A program made the translations under genes and the position numbers. A DNA stretch of 64,000 nt, taken from positions 53,128-117,127 of the forward strand of contig NZ_MCIB01000038.1 in assembly GCF_003609645.1 (NCBI RefSeq), read 5' to 3'. The stretch's first letter is position 1, and the number at the start of each line of letters is the position of its first letter. The notes beneath the pieces are model-generated. The model saw nothing but the letters and a program-made list of their open reading frames with translations. It made no database searches and had not been told where the DNA came from. Of this stretch, positions 58,412-64,000 are shown piece by piece. This stretch comes from Thermohalobacter berrensis (GTDB taxonomy: Bacteria; Bacillota; Clostridia; Tissierellales; Thermohalobacteraceae).

Positions 58412-61400
58412 ATGTGGTCTGCAACATATGATCCATTAAATAAAGAACCAGATGGTTATAAAGTTAGATTTTCTCAAGATAAGGCAGAGTATATTAGAGC
58501 TGATGATAATATAGATACACATACAGAAGTAATTGTAACATCAGAAGATGATGCAGAAATTAGAAGAGTAAGACTTACAAATCATGGAGAGAAAGAATTA
58601 ATAATTGAATTAACTAGTTATTTTGAAACTGTTTTAACTAATCAATCTGCAGATATTGCACACCCAGCATTTAGTAATCTTTTTGTAAGGACAGAAGCTT
58701 TAGATGAAAGTGATACAATAATAGCCTCTAGAAGACCCAGAGAAGAGGGGCAAAAAACAGTTTGGGCATTCCATAGTGTAGTAGTTGAGGGAGAAACACT
58801 TGGAAGTCTTCAATACGAAACTAATAGAGATAATTTTATAGGTAGAGGAAGAGATATATCTAACCCTCAAGCATTAACACAACCTTTATCAAACACAACT
58901 GGGGTTGTAATTGATCCAATAATGAGCTTAAGGAAAAAAATAAAAATAAAACCAGGTGAGACAGCAAAGGTTTCCTTTATAACTGGAGTAGGTAACAATA
59001 AAAAAGAAGTTATTGAACTTTCAAGGAAATATACAGATACACCAAATATTACAAGGGCATTTGATTTAGCGTTTACAAGAAGCCAAGTAGAAAATAGCTA
59101 CCTTAATGTAGGCGAAGAAGATATTAAACTATTCCAAGAAATAGTACCACATATAGTATTTCTTAGTCCAAATAGAAAGAAATATAAAAATATTATAAAG
59201 AAAAATACTAAAGGTCAGTCAGGACTTTGGGCTTATGGAATTTCTGGAGACAATCCAATAATTCTTTTAACAATTAAAGATGCAGAGTATTTAGATGTTT
59301 TAAGAAAAGTTTTAAAATCCCATGAATATTTTAGAATGAAAGGATTAACTGTTGACTTAGTTATCTTAAATGAAGATAAGAGTAACTATTTTCAACCATT
59401 ATATCATATGATTAAAAATGAAGTATCTGAAAGTAATAGTAGACATATATATTCAAAACCTGGAGGTATTTACATTGTAAATGCTAATAGTATACCTGAT
59501 GAAGATAAAATACTACTATATTCTTCAGCAGGCTTAATATTAAGAGCAGATAATGTTCCACTGCTAACTCAGTTAAGAGAAAAGAATGAAACAGAGAAAC
59601 TACCAAATGAAAAAGAATTTAAGCAAAGCAATATAATATACATGGATAGGGAAAAAAATTTCGAATTATCATATTTTAATGGATATGGTGGATTTAGCTT
59701 AAATGGTAGAGAATATATTATTAAATTAATGGATTATAATAATACACCAGCACCGTGGATAAATGTAGTTTCTAATGGTAAATTTGGGTTTCAAGTTTCT
59801 GAAAGTGGTAGTGGATTTACATGGTCAGAAAATAGTAGAGAAAACAAATTAACTCCTTGGTCAAATGATCCAGTATCAGATCCACCTGGAGAAATAATAT
59901 ATATAAGGGATGAACAAGATGGCCATACTTGGTCAATTACTCCATTACCTATTAGAGAAGGTGGAACATATATTATAAAACACGGGCAAGGATATTCAAC
60001 ATTCATTCGTGAAAGTAATGGATTAGAACAGGAACTTACTATGTTTGTACCATTAGATGAACCTGCAAAAATTAATTTAGTTAAATTAAAAAATAATTCA
60101 AATATAAGGAGAAAAATATCTTTAACCTATTATATAAGGCCAGTTTTAGGAGTAATAGATGAAATGACACAACAACATATTATAACTGAAATAGATGAAG
60201 AGAGTGGAGCTATTTTAATTAAAAATCCTTATAATCCAGATTTTCCAGGAAGAATTGCATTTGTTAATACATCAGAAGTAGGTAAAAGTTATACAGGAGA
60301 TAGGGAAGAGTTTATTGGTATAGATGGTAGTTTAAAAAATCCAGAGGCCTTAAAAAGAGAAACTCTTTCAAATCGCTTAGGAGCCGGATTTGATCCTTGT
60401 GGTGCAATACAAACTGTAGTTGAAATAGATCCAGATGAAGAAAAAGAAGTTGTTTTCATACTAGGTCAAGGAAAGTCTATAGATGAAGTAAGAAAAATTG
60501 TAAATAAATATACTCAAATAGCTAATTGTACAAATGCATTAACTGAAGTTAAAAACTATTGGAATAAAGTATTAGAAACTATAGAAGTTAGTACACCTGA
60601 TAAATCTATGGACATTATGTTAAATCATTGGCTGCTATATCAGACCATAGCTTGTAGGCTTTGGGCCAGATCAGCATTTTATCAATCTGGGGGTGCATAT
60701 GGATTTAGAGATCAACTTCAAGATGCAATGAATTCAATAAATGTACTACCTGAGGCTACTAAAAAACAAATTATATTACACAGTGCACATCAATTTGTTG
60801 AAGGAGATGTACAGCATTGGTGGCATAAAACAGGAGTTGATGGACCTGATAAGGGAATTAGAACCAAATTTTCTGATGATTTATTATGGCTTCCTTTAGC
60901 TACAGCAGAATATGTGAAGAAAACAGGTGACTATAGTATTCTAGAGGAGAAGGTAGGATACCTTGAAAGTGAACCATTAAAAGAAAATGAAGATGAAAAA
61001 TATGATATTCCTAGATTTTCTGATGAAAGTTCAACTATATATGAACACTGTATAAGGGCAATTGATAGGTCCCTTAAATATGGAGAACATGGAATACCAC
61101 TTATGGGTTCAGGTGACTGGAATGACGGAATGAACAAAGTGGGAAATAAAGGAAAGGGAGAAAGTATATGGCTGGGATGGTTTATTTGTACTATCCTAAA
61201 AAGGTTTATACCAATTTGTAAAGAGATGAAAGATTTTGAAAGGGCAAAAGAATATTCTAATGCTATTGAAAAAATTACTAGATCAATTGAAGAGAATGCT
61301 TGGGATGGAAATTGGTATAGAAGAGCCTATTTTGACGATGGAACACCCCTAGGTTCATCAGAGAATACAGAGTGTATAATAGATTCTATTGCTCAGTCTT

Positions 61401-62077
61401 GGTCAATTATTTCAGGATCTGGAAAAAAAGATAGGGTAAAATCAGCAATGGAATCAGTAGAACGATATCTTATTAAAGAAGATGAAGGGTTAATCCTTCT
61501 ATTTACTCCTCCCTTTGATAAAACTGAGCATGACCCAGGTTATATAAAAGGCTATGTACCAGGTGTTAGAGAAAATGGGGGTCAGTATACACATGCTGCA
61601 ACATGGGTTGTAAATGCATATGCCTTAATGGGAAAAGGAGATAGAGCTTGGAAGTTATATAATATGATAAACCCAATAAACCACTCAAGGACTTCAATTG
61701 AATGCTCCACTTATAAAGTTGAACCATATGTTATGGCAGCAGATGTTTATGCAGTTAGTCCCCATGTAGGTAGAGGTGGCTGGACTTGGTATACAGGAGC
61801 TGCTGGCTGGATGTACACTGTAGGTATTGAATATATATTAGGATTTAAAAAAGAAGGAAATAAGTTAATTATTGACCCATGTATCCCTAGAGATTGGTTA
61901 AATTATAAGATAAAATATAGATATGAGAATACAGTTTATAAAATAGTAGTAAAAAATCCTAATAGAGTAAATAAAAATGTTGTGAAAGTAATTTTAGATG
62001 GAAAAGAACTTAAAGAAAAATATATACCACTAGTTAATGATAATAAAGAGCATAAAGTTGAAGTAGTTTTAGGCTAA
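58412..62077 (+). pseudogene. Cyclic beta-1,2-glucan synthase-type protein, C-terminal GH94 phosphorylase part
   Basis: Same frame as the preceding part; homology resumes immediately after the TAA at 58325, and 58412 is only the first ATG after it. The 1221 residues cover two GH94 N-terminal beta-sandwich domains, the (alpha/alpha)6 catalytic barrel and C-terminal strands. Seen: WARSAFYQSGGAYGFRDQLQD, VEGDVQHWWHKTG, the catalytic Asp in MGSGDWNDGMN, GGWTWYTGAAGWMY. In full synthases this phosphorylase domain sets glucan chain length. No ribosome site precedes 58412. The original gene would span 53510-62077 (about 2855 codons). Confidence 0.8.
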
Positions 62078-62082
62078 CAAAT

Positions 62083-62118
62083 GTTATGCCATGGATTAAT
62101 CCATGGTATAACTTTTGT
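62083..62118 (+). terminator. Intrinsic terminator after the glucan synthase gene
   Basis: GTTATGCCATGG (62083-62094) pairs with CCATGGTATAAC (62101-62112, one G-U), followed by TTTTGTTA. Confidence 0.82.
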
Positions 62119-62150
62119 TAAGATAAAATTGAAAAGAAAGGAGAGTAAGA

Positions 62151-63959
62151 ATGGCAAATGAAAAAAATAAGGTAAATGAGAGGAAAGATATAGACCCTAA
62201 ATATAAATGGGCCCTAGAAAGAATGTATCAGAACGAGGAAAAATGGGAAGAAGATTTTAATAAAGTTAAGGAATTAATAAAAGATGTAAAGAAATATAAA
62301 GAAAAAGTAGGTGAAAGTAGTAAAACATTATTAGAAGTGATAGAGCTTCAAATGAAGATGTCAAGACTATCTGAAAATGTTTATACATATGCTAGAATGA
62401 GAAAAGATGAAGATACAACAAACAATAAGTATCAAGCCTTAACTGATAGGGCATCTAATCTTATGGTAGAAGTAGAAGAAAGTTTATCATTTATTGTGCC
62501 AGAAATATTAATGATTGAAGAAAGTAAATTAAATCAGTACATAGGAGAACAAGAAGGATTAAAGATATATAAACATTATTTAGAACAGATAGTAAGAAGA
62601 AGAAAACACTTCTTATCTCCAAAAGAAGAAGCTATATTAGCACAGGCAGGAGAAGTAGCATCTACTCCAGAAAATGTTTTTGGTATGTTAAATAATGCAG
62701 ATATAAAATTTCCTAAGATTAAGGACGAAAATGGAGAAGAAATAGAAATAACCCATGGAAGATTTATTAAATTAATGGAAAGTAAAGATAGAAGAGTAAG
62801 AATAGATACCTTTGATGGTTTCTATGATACTTACAATAGCTTCAGAAATACCTTTGCTACAACTATTTCTTCTAATATTAAAAAGAATATTTTTTATTCT
62901 AAGGTTAGAAAGTATAATAATTCTTTAGAAGCATCTTTAGATGTTAATAATATACCTGTTGAAGTATACAACAATTTAATAAAAGCAGTTCATAATAATT
63001 TAGAATATATGTATAAATATGTTAGATTAAGAAAGAAAGCTTTGGGATTAGACGAACTCCATATGTATGATTTATATACTCCTTTAGTTAAAGATATAGA
63101 TATGAAAATACCATATGATAAAGGTAAGGAAATGATGTTAGAGGGTTTAAAACCTTTAGGGAATGAATATCTAAATATAGTTAAAGAAGGATTAAATTCA
63201 GGATGGATTGATGTCTATGAAAATAAAGGTAAAAGAAGTGGAGCCTATTCATGGGGAACATATGATTCTCCTCCATACATTTTAATGAATTATCAAGATA
63301 ACCTTGATAGTGTATTTACACTTGCCCATGAGATGGGCCATTCCATGCATAGCTATTATTCTAAGAAAAATCAACCATATGTTTATGGAGGATATAGCAT
63401 TTTTGTTGCAGAAGTGGCTTCAACAGTAAACGAAGCTCTATTAATGGAGCATATGTTGAATAATGTAAAAGAGAAGGATAAGAAGATGTATTTATTAAAC
63501 CACTATTTAGAACAATTTAGAGGAACAGTATATAGACAGACAATGTTTGCTGAATTTGAAAAACTTATACATGAAGAGATGGAGAATGGAAAACCTCTAA
63601 CAGCAGATAAATTATGTAGTATATATAAAGAATTAAATGAAAAATATTATGGTAAAGATATAGTAGTAGATGATAAAATAGCAATTGAATGGGCTAGAAT
63701 CCCACATTTCTACTATAATTTTTATGTATTCCAGTATGCCACTGGTTTTTCTGCAGCAATAGCACTATCTCAAAAGATATTAAAAGAAGGACAAAAAGCT
63801 GTAGAGAAATATAAAGGGTTTTTAAAAAGTGGAAGTTCAGATTATCCTATAAATGTTTTGAAAAAGGCAGGAGTAGATATGTCAAAGCAAGAACCTGTAG
63901 ATATGGCGTTAGATAAGTTTGGTAAGCTAGTAGATGAATTAGATGAGCTAATTGGATAA
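62151..63959 (+). CDS. pepF: Oligoendopeptidase F
   Basis: Cytosolic zinc metallopeptidase (M3 family) that cleaves oligopeptides. The 602 residues match PepF. Seen: the zinc motif LAHEMGHSMHSYY near 391-400, third ligand region FVAEVASTVNEALL, YRQTMFAEFEKLIHEE, and FYYNFYVFQYATGFSAA near the C-terminus. AAAGGAGAG precedes the ATG. It is a single-gene unit between two terminators. Confidence 0.95.
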   Translation: MANEKNKVNERKDIDPKYKWALERMYQNEEKWEEDFNKVKELIKDVKKYKEKVGESSKTLLEVIELQMKMSRLSENVYTYARMRKDEDTTNNKYQALTDRASNLMVEVEESLSFIVPEILMIEESKLNQYIGEQEGLKIYKHYLEQIVRRRKHFLSPKEEAILAQAGEVASTPENVFGMLNNADIKFPKIKDENGEEIEITHGRFIKLMESKDRRVRIDTFDGFYDTYNSFRNTFATTISSNIKKNIFYSKVRKYNNSLEASLDVNNIPVEVYNNLIKAVHNNLEYMYKYVRLRKKALGLDELHMYDLYTPLVKDIDMKIPYDKGKEMMLEGLKPLGNEYLNIVKEGLNSGWIDVYENKGKRSGAYSWGTYDSPPYILMNYQDNLDSVFTLAHEMGHSMHSYYSKKNQPYVYGGYSIFVAEVASTVNEALLMEHMLNNVKEKDKKMYLLNHYLEQFRGTVYRQTMFAEFEKLIHEEMENGKPLTADKLCSIYKELNEKYYGKDIVVDDKIAIEWARIPHFYYNFYVFQYATGFSAAIALSQKILKEGQKAVEKYKGFLKSGSSDYPINVLKKAGVDMSKQEPVDMALDKFGKLVDELDELIG

Positions 63960-63963
63960 TATA

Positions 63964-64000
63964 AAAAAAGGTAATAGGAGTTATACCTATTACCTTTCTT
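63964..64000 (+). terminator. Intrinsic terminator after pepF
   Basis: AAAGGTAATAGG (63967-63978) pairs with CCTATTACCTTT (63986-63997), followed by TCTT at the window edge, so the T tract is only partly visible. Confidence 0.8.

Overview
The window reads as chromosome of a low-GC, spore-forming, anaerobic Firmicute of the Clostridia/Tissierellia type. The grounds are strongly AT-rich coding sequence, gap-pgk-tpiA-gpmI-eno-secG synteny running towards rnr-smpB-ssrA, an oxygen-sensitive two-subunit Fe-S serine dehydratase, SleB-like and coat-like spore genes, a K+-dependent membrane pyrophosphatase, and frequent TTG/GTG starts placed behind strong Shine-Dalgarno sequences. The genus cannot be fixed from the sequence. 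I see no prophage, complete insertion sequence, CRISPR array, rRNA or tRNA; the only RNA gene is tmRNA.

Layout. 1-7470: lower glycolysis (end of gap, pgk, tpiA, gpmI, eno), secG and hppA, all on the plus strand. 7566-13205: a small ACT-like protein, then an alpha/beta hydrolase, a membrane-anchored MurF-type ligase and Ddl, an Est30-like esterase and an HD protein. 13225-18397: rnr, a small membrane/TrkA-C protein, a split short UvrC-like gene, smpB behind a perfect consensus promoter, and ssrA. 18620-24776: a secreted peptidoglycan-binding protein, a DprA-like protein, a minus-strand pair (unknown protein plus metallophosphoesterase), and an ATP-grasp/M20 fusion. 25053-36410: an amino-acid permease, pabA-pabB-pabC-aroF, a Cys/Met-metabolism PLP enzyme, a small alarmone synthetase, lplA, xpt, a 2-hydroxyacid dehydrogenase and a PatB-like lyase. 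36445-49603 is a long minus-strand block: flavoprotein, LDH-like protein, a 1629-residue multidomain protein, an FAD amine oxidase, a divergent UPP-synthase homologue, sdaAA/sdaAB and a PspC/LiaF-like envelope pair. 49782-63959 returns to plus: SleB-like hydrolase, coat-like protein, a sugar nucleotidyltransferase/phosphomutase fusion, a cyclic beta-1,2-glucan synthase gene broken by one in-frame TAA, and pepF.

How the genes work together. The glycolytic genes convert glyceraldehyde-3-phosphate to phosphoenolpyruvate. HppA can recover energy from pyrophosphate as an ion gradient, probably Na+. MurF/Ddl, the peptidoglycan-binding and SleB proteins, the PspC/LiaF-like pair and the glucan synthase concern the envelope. 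pabABC with a DAHP synthase link chorismate supply to folate. rnr-smpB-ssrA is the ribosome-rescue and RNA-decay neighbourhood.

Least explained and most interesting: the 1629-residue HD / helical-repeat / NadD-like / acyltransferase-like / PRTase-like protein and its flavin and NAD enzyme neighbours; the ATP-grasp ligase fused to an M20 domain that has lost metal ligands; the glucan synthase interrupted by a single stop; and the UvrC-like gene split at an ATGA overlap.
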